A stretch of 58,645 nucleotides of DNA from an uncultured Bacteroidales bacterium (GCA_949123685.1 CASBHZ010000009.1:1-58645); one strand, 5' to 3'; counted from the stretch's first letter, positions 1 through 9,323 are shown. Notes: generated from the sequence alone by a model not told the origin. Made by a program: numbers and translations.

Positions 1-997
1 CGAAGAAATTTCCAAGCCAACTGCCCCAGATGCTTGTCGGGGCAGGAGAACCGGCACGCAGTCCGGTGCGCATAAACTCCGGCCATTCGCGAATCACCTC
101 CAGCGGACTTGCCGGATGTTCCTTTACATCCCCCGTATTGTCCGGCTCGTTGTGTCCGAGAACATGGCTAACATTGTCGCGGCTTTTGATCTGGTCGAAT
201 CCGGGCCATCCTATATGATGCCTGTGAGGCACATACTCCCTGTCGATGCGGTCTGTCGGACCACCCGCATCCCATCCGTAATAATGTGTAACGTTAAGCC
301 TCTCCATCTGCGCCTGATCCGATCCTGCCCATCCTTTTTTAGAGACCCATTGCCATTTTAAGACCCTTATATAAGAAATGAAGCTCCGGTCGGTATCGTC
401 TTTGGTCACGAAGCCTTCGGGAAGCACCGGGATCTCGATGTCTCCGTCAGATGCTATGAAGCATCTGCTATAACCTGTGCCGTCAGGATTATTGGCAATT
501 GTGGCGATAAACCCTTTGCGCAGCTTTATCGAACGAATATTGTTGTCGAATTTCCCGAGATCAGTGACCGGTTCATGGATTGCCACAGTGCGGGAATCTC
601 CGGTGAAATTCTCGCCTGAGAATATGGTCAGCGCCCGGCTGCATATGTCAATACCGTTAGGTATGAGAACCGAGCCTGCACCATATTCGGCGATGCGTAA
701 GTTAGTGGTTATGTCGGCAGGAGCACCGTCAACGCTTATAAAAGTAATGTAATCTGAAACAGCTTTTGTCGGTTTGACTGCGTCAAGATATAGCCACGCC
801 TCTTCTCCGGTCAGGTTTATGGTTGAGTTTACCAAAGGTGTTGAAGACGTGAGATGCACGTCTGTCTTCCCCGCCACATCTATCTGACGCCCCGAAAGCA
901 TGTCTGTTGTCAGGTCTGTGTTTATTGTTTCGCCCCATGCTCCTGATATGGCAATCAGGAAGGTGGAGCATGTCAATAGCTTTTTGAATTGTTTCAT
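1..997 (-). CDS. GH128-like secreted glycoside hydrolase (3' end outside window)
   Basis: An open minus-strand frame runs from the ATG at 997 to the window edge, so the C-terminus is missing and only about 332 residues are visible. The protein starts MKQFKKLLTCSTFLIAISG, a clear Sec signal peptide. After a beta-rich N-terminal part (about residues 25-190, including SGENFTGDSRTV, crystallin-like) comes a segment with HYYGWDAGG and VLGHNEPDNTG (Glu near residue 283). The NEPD motif is typical of the Asl1-like glycosyl hydrolase catalytic core (PF11790, CAZy GH128, mostly beta-1,3-glucanases). It is therefore probably an exported or surface endo-glucanase, though the substrate is inferred. It lies downstream of, and is probably co-transcribed with, the minus-strand gene ending at 1100, with a hairpin between them. 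Confidence 0.72.
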   Translation of the reverse strand, partial: MKQFKKLLTCSTFLIAISGAWGETINTDLTTDMLSGRQIDVAGKTDVHLTSSTPLVNSTINLTGEEAWLYLDAVKPTKAVSDYITFISVDGAPADITTNLRIAEYGAGSVLIPNGIDICSRALTIFSGENFTGDSRTVAIHEPVTDLGKFDNNIRSIKLRKGFIATIANNPDGTGYSRCFIASDGDIEIPVLPEGFVTKDDTDRSFISYIRVLKWQWVSKKGWAGSDQAQMERLNVTHYYGWDAGGPTDRIDREYVPHRHHIGWPGFDQIKSRDNVSHVLGHNEPDNTGDVKEHPASPLEVIREWPEFMRTGLRAGSPAPTSIWGSWLGNFF

Positions 998-1018
998 GAT
1001 AAATATGCTTGAAATAAA

Positions 1019-1057
1019 GGGTCGGAAGCGCAATTTTAATAGTGACGCAACCGACCC
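1019..1057 (-). terminator. Hairpin with T-rich tail between the two divergent-arm genes
   Basis: Seven G/C-rich pairs (GGGTCGG with CCGACCC), a two-base internal loop and three further GCG/CGC pairs form a stem. On the minus strand it is followed by TTTATTTC. It looks like a rho-independent terminator that would reduce read-through from the 302-aa gene into the GH128-like gene. Confidence 0.5.
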
Positions 1058-1099
1058 CGTTCTTAAAGATTAAGAAGCTGTTTAAATCACTTCAATGTA

Positions 1100-2008
1100 T
1101 CAGCGGATCACTTTCTTTGAGGTTTTCACTGTTCCGTCAGACATCACTTTTTTCTCTATTACAAGAGAACCTGCTGCCGGATTGGATATGACTACGCCAT
1201 CTAAACCATAATAAGTCACCGAAACGGTTTCTCCTTCCACATCCAATTCTTCCACTGAAGCCAGGGCACTCTTGAACGTGAGGGAAAATTCGGAGAACAC
1301 ATCCAATGAGTGGGATCCCAATATCTGGACATAATATGTTCCGGCTTTGGGGGCGTCAACTTCTGCAACGCACTTCTGGAGGGTTGCTTTATCGTTTTGT
1401 GTTTTAGGAAGGAGGAAAAGCTTGCCCTCGCCCTCTGCGGGAAGACCGATAGGCGACACTGATAGTTCTTCTTCCGAAGCATTATCAAGATCCCATGTTA
1501 CGCCTTCCGGACCGATCTTGTCAGAGAATACTGCCATTACGGCAGCTTCATTTCCATCGGTTTTCAGATATGAATTATCAGAGTCTGAACTTGTATTGCT
1601 CCATTCTCCGGCAAGCATCGAAAATTCATATATGCCGGGTTCGGTGATCTGTACGGGGTATACATACCAGCATGAATGCATGCTGCCATTGTCCCAGCGG
1701 ATGAAAGCGACATTGCCGTTATATGATGCTTCGTTATAGGTTACGGATGAAGCCTTGTTTTCCCATCTCACATTGTTTCCGCCCGGGCCACCAGCATCCC
1801 ATGTAAGCTGTTGAGGGGTATCGAACGTATATTCCTCGTCTATTTCGTCATAAGAGAATGGGAATTTCCAACATTCCCAGCCGTTCTGTGCCATTGCCCC
1901 TTTATCGCCGAGGGCTCCTTCGTTGGCTTTCGCCATGATGTTGGTCTGTGCCATCACTGAGGCGCTCATGAAGATGGCGCTTCCAAAAAGTAAAGTAGAA
2001 ATTTTCAT
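1100..2008 (-). CDS. Secreted beta-rich protein with C-terminal sorting-like region
   Basis: 302 aa, starting MKISTLLFGSAIFMSASVMA, a Sec signal peptide cleaved after VMA. I do not recognise a named family. The mature protein is rich in Trp, Gly and Asn (WDAGGPGGNNVRW, FIRWDNGSMHSCW), with PGIYEFSMLAGEW and AGTYYVQILGSH strands that look like a beta-sandwich of the carbohydrate-binding kind. The last 40 residues (YYGLDGVVISNPAAGSLVI ... KKVIR) resemble the C-terminal tails of Bacteroidota secreted proteins handled by type IX-like sorting. It is the first gene of the minus-strand arm divergent from the SusC gene, and a role in binding or processing the same glycan is inferred from position only. 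Confidence 0.6.
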   Translation of the reverse strand: MKISTLLFGSAIFMSASVMAQTNIMAKANEGALGDKGAMAQNGWECWKFPFSYDEIDEEYTFDTPQQLTWDAGGPGGNNVRWENKASSVTYNEASYNGNVAFIRWDNGSMHSCWYVYPVQITEPGIYEFSMLAGEWSNTSSDSDNSYLKTDGNEAAVMAVFSDKIGPEGVTWDLDNASEEELSVSPIGLPAEGEGKLFLLPKTQNDKATLQKCVAEVDAPKAGTYYVQILGSHSLDVFSEFSLTFKSALASVEELDVEGETVSVTYYGLDGVVISNPAAGSLVIEKKVMSDGTVKTSKKVIR

Positions 2009-2134
2009 AAAAGTGATTTTTGGTTAATTAATATTGGTTAACGTTTCCCTCCGTGGAGGTTGAGTTTTTAAATTTTAAACATCTTCTAACAGACAAGTCA
2101 GGTATGTAATAAACATACATGTTCTGTGGTTTCG

Positions 2135-2142
2135 CAAATTTA
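2135..2142 (-). promoter_or_regulatory. -7 box for the minus-strand pair
   Basis: Read on the minus strand this is TAAATTTG, matching the Bacteroidota -7 consensus TAnnTTTG. No convincing -33 TTTG lies 19-21 bp upstream, so the promoter may need an activator. Transcription would start about 120 nt before the ATG at 2008. Confidence 0.45.
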
Positions 2143-2352
2143 CAATAAGATTGCAGCATAGGTGATGGGCGAATAGACCTTTTCGAGATGCAGACCGATC
2201 TGTATGTTATCAATGACCTTATTGTCTGCCATATAGCGATAGGGTGGGTATTTAGACCGATGATGCTGTTGAAAACATTTGAATTGTTCATATGAACAAA
2301 ACACCCATCTTTTTAGGATTATTTAACTATTCTGAGTGTGTGACGTAAATTA

Positions 2353-2360
2353 TAATTTTG
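2353..2360 (+). promoter_or_regulatory. -7 box for the first SusC operon
   Basis: TAATTTTG matches TAnnTTTG. The -33 element is weak, as expected of an activated promoter. Transcription would start near 2367, leaving a leader of about 280 nt. Three copies of AGACCGA (2192, 2254, 2385) lie in this divergent gap and are candidate regulator sites. Confidence 0.45.
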
Positions 2361-2366
2361 CAGCTA

Positions 2367-2645
2367 TTAAGCAATATGGGTGTTAGACCGACACGGTGCA
2401 ATAAATATATTAAGGTATTAGAAAGATTAGATTAGGTAGTGGTTGCATCCGCGAAAACCTCTTCCTAAGCCTGGAAAGCTCAGGGTGAAGAACACGTGAT
2501 GATAACTTATGGCGGCAGTGTTGCCCCGCATCCTTCAGCAGGATGAGAGACAGTCTGACTGTTTCAAAGAGTATGGATGGAGACATGCATACTCTTTTAA
2601 TGGATTAACCTTAAATAAACTCAACAATAACTAACCTTAGTTTAA
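2367..2645 (+). other. Long structured 5' leader of the SusC mRNA
   Basis: The leader contains several hairpins: CCTAAGC/GCTCAGG with one mismatch (near 2464-2486), CATCCT/AGGATG with a 5-nt loop (about 2529-2545), and GAGTATG/CATACTC (about 2569-2594) followed by TTTTAA, which looks like an attenuator or terminator. No known riboswitch class fits. The last 50 nt before the ATG are A-rich and contain TTAAATAAACTCAA, closely matched in the leader of the third SusC gene. Confidence 0.4.
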
Positions 2646-5600
2646 ATGAAAAAATCAATTTTCCTAATGTTTCTGTTGCTGTCTCAGCTATTCATGCTGA
2701 GCGCGCATGCAGCGTCCGGGACACGCACCGTGAAAGGAATGGTGGTGGACTCCGACGGTGAGCCTCTGATAGGTGCCACAGTGCAGGTGGAAGGTACGTC
2801 AATCGGTGTCAGCACCGATCTTGACGGTAACTTCGAGATCCGTGCCACTGAAGGTCAAAACCTTCTTATTTCCTATATTGGTTACTCACCGAAGAAAGTT
2901 AAGGTGACCGGATCTACGGCTCCCCTGAGAATCGAGCTTGCTCTGAATGCAGAGGTGCTTGAAGATGTGGTGGTGATAGGTTACGGCACAATGAAAAAGA
3001 AAGACCTCACCGGTGCAATCACGCAGATTGACCCGAACAAGATTGCAGATTCCAATCCGCAGACCGTTCAGGACTTGCTTCGTGGTGCCGCCGGTCTTCA
3101 GGTTGGCTACGATCCCTCTGCAAAGGGTGGCGGTTCTCTCGAACTCCGAGGCAAGAACTCTCTCGGAACCAATTCGTCGCCTCTCATCATCCTTGATGGC
3201 ATGCAGTTCTATGGCGAGCTTTCCGAAATCAATCCTGATGACATCAAGCAGATTGACGTGCTTAAAGACTCTTCTTCTGCAGCCATTTATGGAGCCAAGG
3301 CTGCCAACGGTGTCATAATCGTTACAACCAAGAAGGGTAGCAACACCGGCAAGCCGACTGTAACCCTGAGTGCAAACTGGGGAATCAACACCAGAAGTTC
3401 ATATCGTAATTATTATGATGCCGACGGTTACTTGAATTACCGTTCGGACTGGTATAAGCGAGACACATATGGCACTGATGCCAACGGAAATTATGTGGCT
3501 TATCAATCCGGTCAGACCAATCCCGGTTACTATGATTATCCTTCCGAGGCTAATCTTGCCAAATATGGTATAACGCTCGACCAGTGGATGGGTTATTCTT
3601 CTAATGCTGAGGGTGAATCGGCACGTAGCGTTTTCGGACGCCGTATAGGACTTGACGAGGAGGCTCTCGTGTTTGAGAACTTCTTGAACAACGAGACTTT
3701 CGACTGGTATAACTATGCATTCCGCACCGGACTTAACCAGGACTATAATATCGGACTTTCGGGAGGAACCGAGAAGATGAACTATTATATGTCTTTAGGC
3801 TACATGAAGAATCAAGGTGTGGTTAAAGGCAATGATTACAACACGCTCCGGGCATCCATGCGCCTTAGCGCTGACGTGACCAAATGGCTTCAGATCGGAG
3901 CGAACGTGAACTTCCAGCACCGCACTGACGGAGACAAGGCTCTGTCATATTCCGATGACCTTCAGAGTGCGAACATAATGAAATTCTCTCCTTATGCCTC
4001 CATGTATGATAAGGAGACCGGTGAATTGCTTCAGTTCCCCATGGGTGGCACCAACAGGTTCCAACCTTTCCAGAACCAGTTCTTCTATCAGAACTATGAA
4101 GAGCTTGAGAAGGGTTACATGGTCTTGAACTCTAAGTTTTTTGCAAAGGTGACACTTCCGTTCGGAATATCATACCAGTTCAACATCTCGCCGCGTTATC
4201 AATATTTCTGGGACCGTTACTTCATGAGCGCAGATCTTCCCGAATCGGCAAAGAAAGACCGGGGTGTGAACCGCGAGTGGGGTAAGAGATTTGACTGGTC
4301 ACTCAACAATACAATCAACTGGGATTATACATTCGCTGATGTTCACCATGTAATGGTTACTCTCGCTCAGGAGGCGGAAGATCGTAAATATTGGAGCGAC
4401 CGTATAGAGGCTCGCGGTTTTGACCCCACTGACGCCCTCGGTTTTCACAACACCCAGAACGCTACAAAGGAACTTTCCAATTTCAGCACTAATGACACCC
4501 ATGAGAGTGCGGATGCCCTCCTTGCCCGTGTTTTCTATGGCTACGACAACAGATATATGTTCACGGCATCCGTGCGTCGTGACGGTTATTCGGCTTTCGG
4601 ACAGAACTATCCGCATGCCACATTCCCATCGTTGGCTGTTGCATGGAACTTTGCCAATGAGAAATTCATGGCTCCTATCTCCGATATATGGAGTGCCGGT
4701 AAATTACGTCTCTCCTGGGGTAAGAATGGTAACCGTGATCTCGGCAACCCCTATATCGCCCTTGCCAACTTAGGTTCCGGACAAGGTAAGACCATGAATT
4801 ATCTCGGTCCTGACGGAGAAGTGATTTCTGACCTCAAATATTTAACAATGAGCCGTATGGCTAACCCGGATTTGCGTTGGGAGAAAACAGAAGCTTTCAA
4901 CGTCGGTCTTGACCTTGGATTCTTCAACAACCGTCTCAATATCAGTGCAGACTGGTATTACAAGAAGACCAACGACATGATTATGAAGATGGCACTTCCT
5001 CAATTCTCCGGCTTCACAGAGGTTGCAACCAATATCGGTCGTGTTGACAACACCGGTGTCGAGCTTTCCATCAACTCCCTCAATATCGCCAACAACATAT
5101 TTGAATGGAATACCACCTTTACTTTCTCTTACAACAAGAACAAGATCCGTCATATCGACTATCAGATGGAAAACGTGCTTGATGAGAATGGCAACATCAT
5201 AGGTCAGAAAGAGATAGACCAGCCCAGCAAGGGATGGTTTGTGGGTCAGCCTATAGGTGTGATCTGGAATTATAAAGTTGACGGTATCTGGCAGGCAGAT
5301 CAGGCTGAAGAGGCAGCCAAGGTGGGTCAGAAACCCGGTGACTACAGAATTGAGAACTATTATACGGGTGATGATATCGTAGATCCCGAAACGGGTGAGC
5401 GCACGCCGGTGTATAATGACAAGGACAAACAGTTCCTCGGTGTGTCATATGCACCCTGCTATCTCAGCATGCGCAATGACTTCACGTTGTGGAAAGATTT
5501 CACGATAAGCTTCACTTTCTATTCGAAGCTCGGTCACAAGTCGCAGAGTTGGGCATATGCTAATAACGACAATGCTTCAGACATAATCGTCCATGGTCTC

Positions 5601-5918
5601 AACACTTATGAGAAAGAGTATTGGACACCGGAAAATCCAAGCGATTATTTTGCTCGCCTTAATGCCCGTGGACCTAATGGTGCAACAAGCGTTCCTCGCG
5701 TGATCAACCGTAATTTCCTTCGTCTCTCCGACTTGACATTCGGTTACACTCTTCCCCGCAAATGGACACAGAAGGCATACATGGAGAGAGTGCGCGTTAC
5801 ATTCGGCATCAAGAATCTTTTCACCATCAATCCTCCCCAATGGAGCTATGGCGATCCTGAGGATGGATACGGACTCGGCACAAGGCTCTTCAATTTCGGT
5901 ATAAACGTAACTTTCTAA
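2646..5918 (+). CDS. SusC-like TonB-dependent outer-membrane transporter (first PUL)
   Basis: 1090 aa. A signal peptide (about residues 1-22) is followed by a CarboxypepD_reg-like domain (about 27-105; VKGMVVDSDGEPLIGATV), the conserved TonB-box/plug entry DVVVIGYGTMKKKDLTGA (about 106) and a plug with SSPLIILDGMQFYGELSEI and SSSAAIYGAKAANGVIIVTT. A long beta-barrel ends in aromatic FNFGINVTF. SusC proteins import oligosaccharides across the outer membrane with a SusD lid, powered by TonB-ExbBD. It lacks an STN domain, which fits regulation by the downstream HTCS rather than by sigma/anti-sigma. The SusD partner follows after 30 bp. Confidence 0.95.
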   Translation: MKKSIFLMFLLLSQLFMLSAHAASGTRTVKGMVVDSDGEPLIGATVQVEGTSIGVSTDLDGNFEIRATEGQNLLISYIGYSPKKVKVTGSTAPLRIELALNAEVLEDVVVIGYGTMKKKDLTGAITQIDPNKIADSNPQTVQDLLRGAAGLQVGYDPSAKGGGSLELRGKNSLGTNSSPLIILDGMQFYGELSEINPDDIKQIDVLKDSSSAAIYGAKAANGVIIVTTKKGSNTGKPTVTLSANWGINTRSSYRNYYDADGYLNYRSDWYKRDTYGTDANGNYVAYQSGQTNPGYYDYPSEANLAKYGITLDQWMGYSSNAEGESARSVFGRRIGLDEEALVFENFLNNETFDWYNYAFRTGLNQDYNIGLSGGTEKMNYYMSLGYMKNQGVVKGNDYNTLRASMRLSADVTKWLQIGANVNFQHRTDGDKALSYSDDLQSANIMKFSPYASMYDKETGELLQFPMGGTNRFQPFQNQFFYQNYEELEKGYMVLNSKFFAKVTLPFGISYQFNISPRYQYFWDRYFMSADLPESAKKDRGVNREWGKRFDWSLNNTINWDYTFADVHHVMVTLAQEAEDRKYWSDRIEARGFDPTDALGFHNTQNATKELSNFSTNDTHESADALLARVFYGYDNRYMFTASVRRDGYSAFGQNYPHATFPSLAVAWNFANEKFMAPISDIWSAGKLRLSWGKNGNRDLGNPYIALANLGSGQGKTMNYLGPDGEVISDLKYLTMSRMANPDLRWEKTEAFNVGLDLGFFNNRLNISADWYYKKTNDMIMKMALPQFSGFTEVATNIGRVDNTGVELSINSLNIANNIFEWNTTFTFSYNKNKIRHIDYQMENVLDENGNIIGQKEIDQPSKGWFVGQPIGVIWNYKVDGIWQADQAEEAAKVGQKPGDYRIENYYTGDDIVDPETGERTPVYNDKDKQFLGVSYAPCYLSMRNDFTLWKDFTISFTFYSKLGHKSQSWAYANNDNASDIIVHGLNTYEKEYWTPENPSDYFARLNARGPNGATSVPRVINRNFLRLSDLTFGYTLPRKWTQKAYMERVRVTFGIKNLFTINPPQWSYGDPEDGYGLGTRLFNFGINVTF

Positions 5919-5948
5919 ACACGACCTAACAATTAAAGAAAAGAAATA

Positions 5949-7985
5949 ATGAAAACATTATATAGCAGAATTTTCAGATTCGCCGCTCCGGCTGTCATGG
6001 TTGCTGCTCTCGCAAGTTGTTCCGACGACTTCCTGAAGCCGGATCCTATGTCGGAGTTCGAGCCGGGTGCCACTTTCTCTACCGAATCGGGTATCCAGGC
6101 GGCAATGGCAATGGCTGACCGCCATTTGGGGCGTATGTTCATTGACCTTGGCAACACCAACTCAATGGGTATGCTCAGTGACCTTCTGTATTCCGAGACG
6201 ACGGTTGCCGCCAAGACGGATATGGGATCGGCAAATATCCGCGCGAACTTTGCCGATAACGTTACCCCTTCATCATGGATGGAGACCGGCAATAATTCGG
6301 GTGCTGAGATAGGATGGGTATGGAACGACATGTGGGATCATGTTAAATATGCCAACACTATCCTTGACTATATCGATAAGGTTGAGACTCTTTCGGAGCA
6401 GGTTAAGAACGAATATAAAGGCCGTGCCCTTTTCCATCGTTCCTGGGCTTTCTATAACCTGACTTTCTGGTATGGCAACATACCTCTTGTCACCACTCTC
6501 CCTACGGGTCCGAAAAAGAATTATCGTTCATGCCCGCAGAGCGAGATAATCAAGAAGCTTGTTGAAGACTTGAAACAGGCTGTGGAATGGGTTCCTTCGC
6601 AGGATAACATGACTCAGTGGGGTTCTATCAACAAGGAAGCTTGCCGTCATCTTTATATCAAGGTGCTTCTTGCCGACGGTCAGTTCCGCGAGGCTGAGAA
6701 CCAGGCTAACATCCTTATTGACCAAAGCGGTCGTTCACTCATGCGTTCGTCTTTCGGCAAGGATATCAAACCGGGAGAGTCCAACACCTGGAAAGTGGAA
6801 CGCAATGTGATCTGGGACCTTCATCGTCCTGAAAACAAGATCATGGCGGCAAACACCGAGTATATCCTCGGTTTTGTGAATGTTTCCGAACAAGCATTTC
6901 AGAAACTCGTGTGGGCGCGCACATTGTTCCCGCATTATCGCGGCAATATCCTCACTGCCGACGGAGCTTCGGGCAACGGACTTCTTTATCTTGCCCGCAA
7001 CGATGGCAATTATTCTGTGCAGACAGACTGGTTGCGTGCCACCGGTCGCGGTATCGGCGTGACACGTCCCACAGACTGGGCGCAACGTACTCTCTGGGTA
7101 TATCCCGGTTTCGATGGCGATCGTGAGGACCATCAGGATCTCCGTCATAATCCATCCGTGGGTAACTGGCTCCGTATGGAAGATATGACTTATGACAATA
7201 ATAAATCGAAGTGGTACGGTAAGAACCTAATGCTTTATGCTCCCGAAGACGTGATAAGCAAAAGCGGCAAGGTGATCAGGGAGAAAGGACAGCTTTTATG
7301 TACGGACACTATCCGCAGTTGGTTCGATATCCCTTATTATAAGACATATATGCTGGATGCGGAGAAAGAGGCTAACTTAGGGTCTAACGATTTCCAGGGA
7401 GCTTCTCTCGGTGCTAATGGTAATTGCTATATTTTCCGTCTTGCCGAGACATATCTTCTTCGTGCGGAGGCAAAGTTATATCAGGGTAATGCCGGAGGGG
7501 CGGCAAATGACGTTAATGAAGTGCGTCGTCGCGCCAACGCCAAGTATATGTATTCCACAGTCAATATCGGTGACATCATGAACGAGCGTGCCCGCGAGCT
7601 TTATATGGAGGAATTTCGTAAGGCAGAGCTTGGTCGCGTCTCTATGATTCTTGCCAACACCGGTATTCCAGATGAATGGGGCAATGTATATGACAAAGAG
7701 ACATGGAACCGTCAGAATGGTACCGACCGCAACGGCGGAAGCTATTGGTATCAGCGACTTATGCATTATTCATTCTATAACTCACCCGAGATTCCTTTCA
7801 AATCCGGCGGTATAGAGATCATGTATAAGATGGATAAGCATAATCTCTATTGGCCTATCCCTCACTTTGCAGAGACTGCAAACAGCGAGGCGAAGCTTTG
7901 GCAGAATTTCGGATATGACGGTTATGATCCTAATTGCGAAATGTGGAGCACATGGCAGGAAGCCGATGCAGATGCAAGGAAATAA
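5949..7985 (+). CDS. SusD/RagB-family glycan-binding lipoprotein (first PUL)
   Basis: 678 aa, longer than many SusD proteins. The lipoprotein signal ends ALASC|SDDFLKPDPMSEF; the acidic residues after Cys fit the Bacteroidota surface-export signal. The usual SusD features follow: an N-terminal helical region with ALFHRSWAFYNLTFWYGNIPL (TPR-like) and a C-terminal part with CYIFRLAETYLLRAEAKLYQG, VNEVRRRANA and ERARELYMEEFRKAEL. It caps the adjacent SusC and binds glycan at the cell surface. It is co-transcribed with SusC, and a strong terminator follows at 8026-8062. Confidence 0.94.
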   Translation: MKTLYSRIFRFAAPAVMVAALASCSDDFLKPDPMSEFEPGATFSTESGIQAAMAMADRHLGRMFIDLGNTNSMGMLSDLLYSETTVAAKTDMGSANIRANFADNVTPSSWMETGNNSGAEIGWVWNDMWDHVKYANTILDYIDKVETLSEQVKNEYKGRALFHRSWAFYNLTFWYGNIPLVTTLPTGPKKNYRSCPQSEIIKKLVEDLKQAVEWVPSQDNMTQWGSINKEACRHLYIKVLLADGQFREAENQANILIDQSGRSLMRSSFGKDIKPGESNTWKVERNVIWDLHRPENKIMAANTEYILGFVNVSEQAFQKLVWARTLFPHYRGNILTADGASGNGLLYLARNDGNYSVQTDWLRATGRGIGVTRPTDWAQRTLWVYPGFDGDREDHQDLRHNPSVGNWLRMEDMTYDNNKSKWYGKNLMLYAPEDVISKSGKVIREKGQLLCTDTIRSWFDIPYYKTYMLDAEKEANLGSNDFQGASLGANGNCYIFRLAETYLLRAEAKLYQGNAGGAANDVNEVRRRANAKYMYSTVNIGDIMNERARELYMEEFRKAELGRVSMILANTGIPDEWGNVYDKETWNRQNGTDRNGGSYWYQRLMHYSFYNSPEIPFKSGGIEIMYKMDKHNLYWPIPHFAETANSEAKLWQNFGYDGYDPNCEMWSTWQEADADARK

Positions 7986-8025
7986 GTGAATTACATTCAT
8001 AAGAAATATGGCTTTTGCCACGTTG

Positions 8026-8062
8026 AAAAAAGGGGGAGGAGTTAGACTTCTTCCCCCTTTTT
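8026..8062 (+). terminator. Rho-independent terminator after SusD
   Basis: AAAAAAGGGGGAGGA, a short loop, then TTCCCCCTTTTT. The stem is strong and has A and T tracts on either side, so it could work on both strands. It probably makes susCD expression higher than that of the downstream enzyme genes. Confidence 0.8.
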
Positions 8063-8093
8063 AGCAGTTTATCAATTAATAAAATGTTTAGAC

Positions 8094-9224
8094 ATGAAAG
8101 TGAAGCTGGTGCTGGCAGCAGTGATTGCCGGTTTTATTATGAGTTTTCCGGGTCAGGCGGCTGTGTCTGAGGTTCGCGACAAAGGCGTGATACGTCCCGG
8201 TGAGGTATGGAAGGATATAAAGGGGGATACCATCAATGCCCACGGAGGGTGTGTAATATTTAATGACGGCAAATATTATTGGTATGGCGAGCATCGTGCC
8301 GCAGTGCGTCCGTTGCCACAGGAGGGAGTGACGGTATATTCTTCCCCGAACCTTGTAGACTGGAAATATGAGGGGCTTGCCTTGAAGGCGAGTGATGCCG
8401 AAGGTCATGACATAGAGAAAGGGTGTATAATTGAACGTCCGAAAGTTATATATAACGAAAAGACGGGAAAATATGTAATGTGGTTTCATCTCGAACTGAA
8501 AGGGCAGGGTTATGGACCTGCTCGTTGTGCTGTGGCAGTCAGTGACACGCCTGTCGGTCCTTTCAGGTTTGTGAGGTCTGGGCGTGTGAATCCAGGCAAG
8601 ATGCCCATGAACCTTGCCGTAAACTCGGCATCCCGCAGGGCAGGAGAAGATATTGAATGGTGGACACCTGAATGGCGTCGGGAGGTTGAACGGGGAATGT
8701 TCATCATGAGGGATCTTGACGGTGGACAGATGAGCCGGGACATGACTCTTTTTGTTGATGACAACGGCAAGGCTTATCACATATATTCATCGGAGGAGAA
8801 TCTCACCCTGCATATCGCGGAGCTGTCGGATGATTATCTCAGCCATACGGGAAAATATATCCGCATATTCCCCGGCGGTCACAACGAGGCGCCCGCATTG
8901 ATGAAACATGACGGTCGTTATTGGATGATCACTTCCGGTTGCACAGGCTGGGCTCCTAATGAAGCGCGCCTAATGACAGCTACCGATATAATGGGAGAAT
9001 GGAAGCAACTTCCGAACCCATGTAGGAGAGAAAATGCGAACAAGACATTTTTAGGACAAAGCAACTATATATTGAAGGTGCCCGGTAAAGATGGTTCCTT
9101 CGTAGCTATGTTCGACAAATGGGATCCCGAAAGCTTGAAAAATTCTCGCTATCTGTGGATGCCTGTCGAGTTTTCTTCAAGCGGGGAGCCTATAGTGAAC
9201 TGGACTCCTGAATGGAAGCCTTAA
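8094..9224 (+). CDS. GH43-like secreted five-bladed propeller glycosidase
   Basis: 376 aa. A signal peptide (MKVKLVLAAVIAGFIMSFPGQA) precedes one propeller domain. Motifs include DTINAHGGCVIFNDGKYYWY, VTVYSSPNLVDWKYEGLAL, ERPKVIYNEKTGKYVMWFH, TLFVDDNGKAYHIYSSE and EAPALMKHDGRYWMITSGCT. The first blade carries NAHGG where classical GH43 enzymes have the catalytic-base Asp (DPsi), a feature I associate with GH43 subfamilies 24 and 34, where subfamily 24 are exo-beta-1,3-galactanases. Subfamily assignment is an inference. The general acid is probably the Glu in HNEAPAL. It sits between SusD and the regulator and is an exported, probably periplasmic, exo-enzyme of the locus. Confidence 0.82.
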   Translation: MKVKLVLAAVIAGFIMSFPGQAAVSEVRDKGVIRPGEVWKDIKGDTINAHGGCVIFNDGKYYWYGEHRAAVRPLPQEGVTVYSSPNLVDWKYEGLALKASDAEGHDIEKGCIIERPKVIYNEKTGKYVMWFHLELKGQGYGPARCAVAVSDTPVGPFRFVRSGRVNPGKMPMNLAVNSASRRAGEDIEWWTPEWRREVERGMFIMRDLDGGQMSRDMTLFVDDNGKAYHIYSSEENLTLHIAELSDDYLSHTGKYIRIFPGGHNEAPALMKHDGRYWMITSGCTGWAPNEARLMTATDIMGEWKQLPNPCRRENANKTFLGQSNYILKVPGKDGSFVAMFDKWDPESLKNSRYLWMPVEFSSSGEPIVNWTPEWKP

Positions 9225-9267
9225 GTTTCAAAATGAGGAGGGAAAATGTTCATTTTTCAATTCTTCC

Positions 9268-9298
9268 TTTGAGACTTGGAGAATCATCATTATTTTTG
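9268..9298 (+). promoter_or_regulatory. Promoter of the HTCS gene
   Basis: TTTG at 9268-9271, 19 bp, then TATTTTTG at 9291-9298, an excellent match to the Bacteroidota housekeeping promoter. Transcription would start near 9305, so the ATG at 9276 cannot be used and the ATG at 9324 is the real start. The regulator therefore has its own constitutive promoter. Confidence 0.75.
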
Positions 9299-9323
9299 TA
9301 AACGAACTATCCAAGTCTTGACC

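Noticed and set aside
2440..2560. Cobalamin or thiamine riboswitch in the SusC leader
   Set aside because: The conserved box sequences of these classes are absent, and the operon is not a vitamin transport operon.
8088..8780. Minus-strand open frame of 230 codons
   Set aside because: It is antisense to the GH43-like gene, with no signal or family feature.
9276..9323. Upstream ATG at 9276 as start of the HTCS
   Set aside because: The promoter boxes at 9268-9298 overlap this ATG, so it is not in the mRNA; the ATG at 9324 starts a proper signal peptide.
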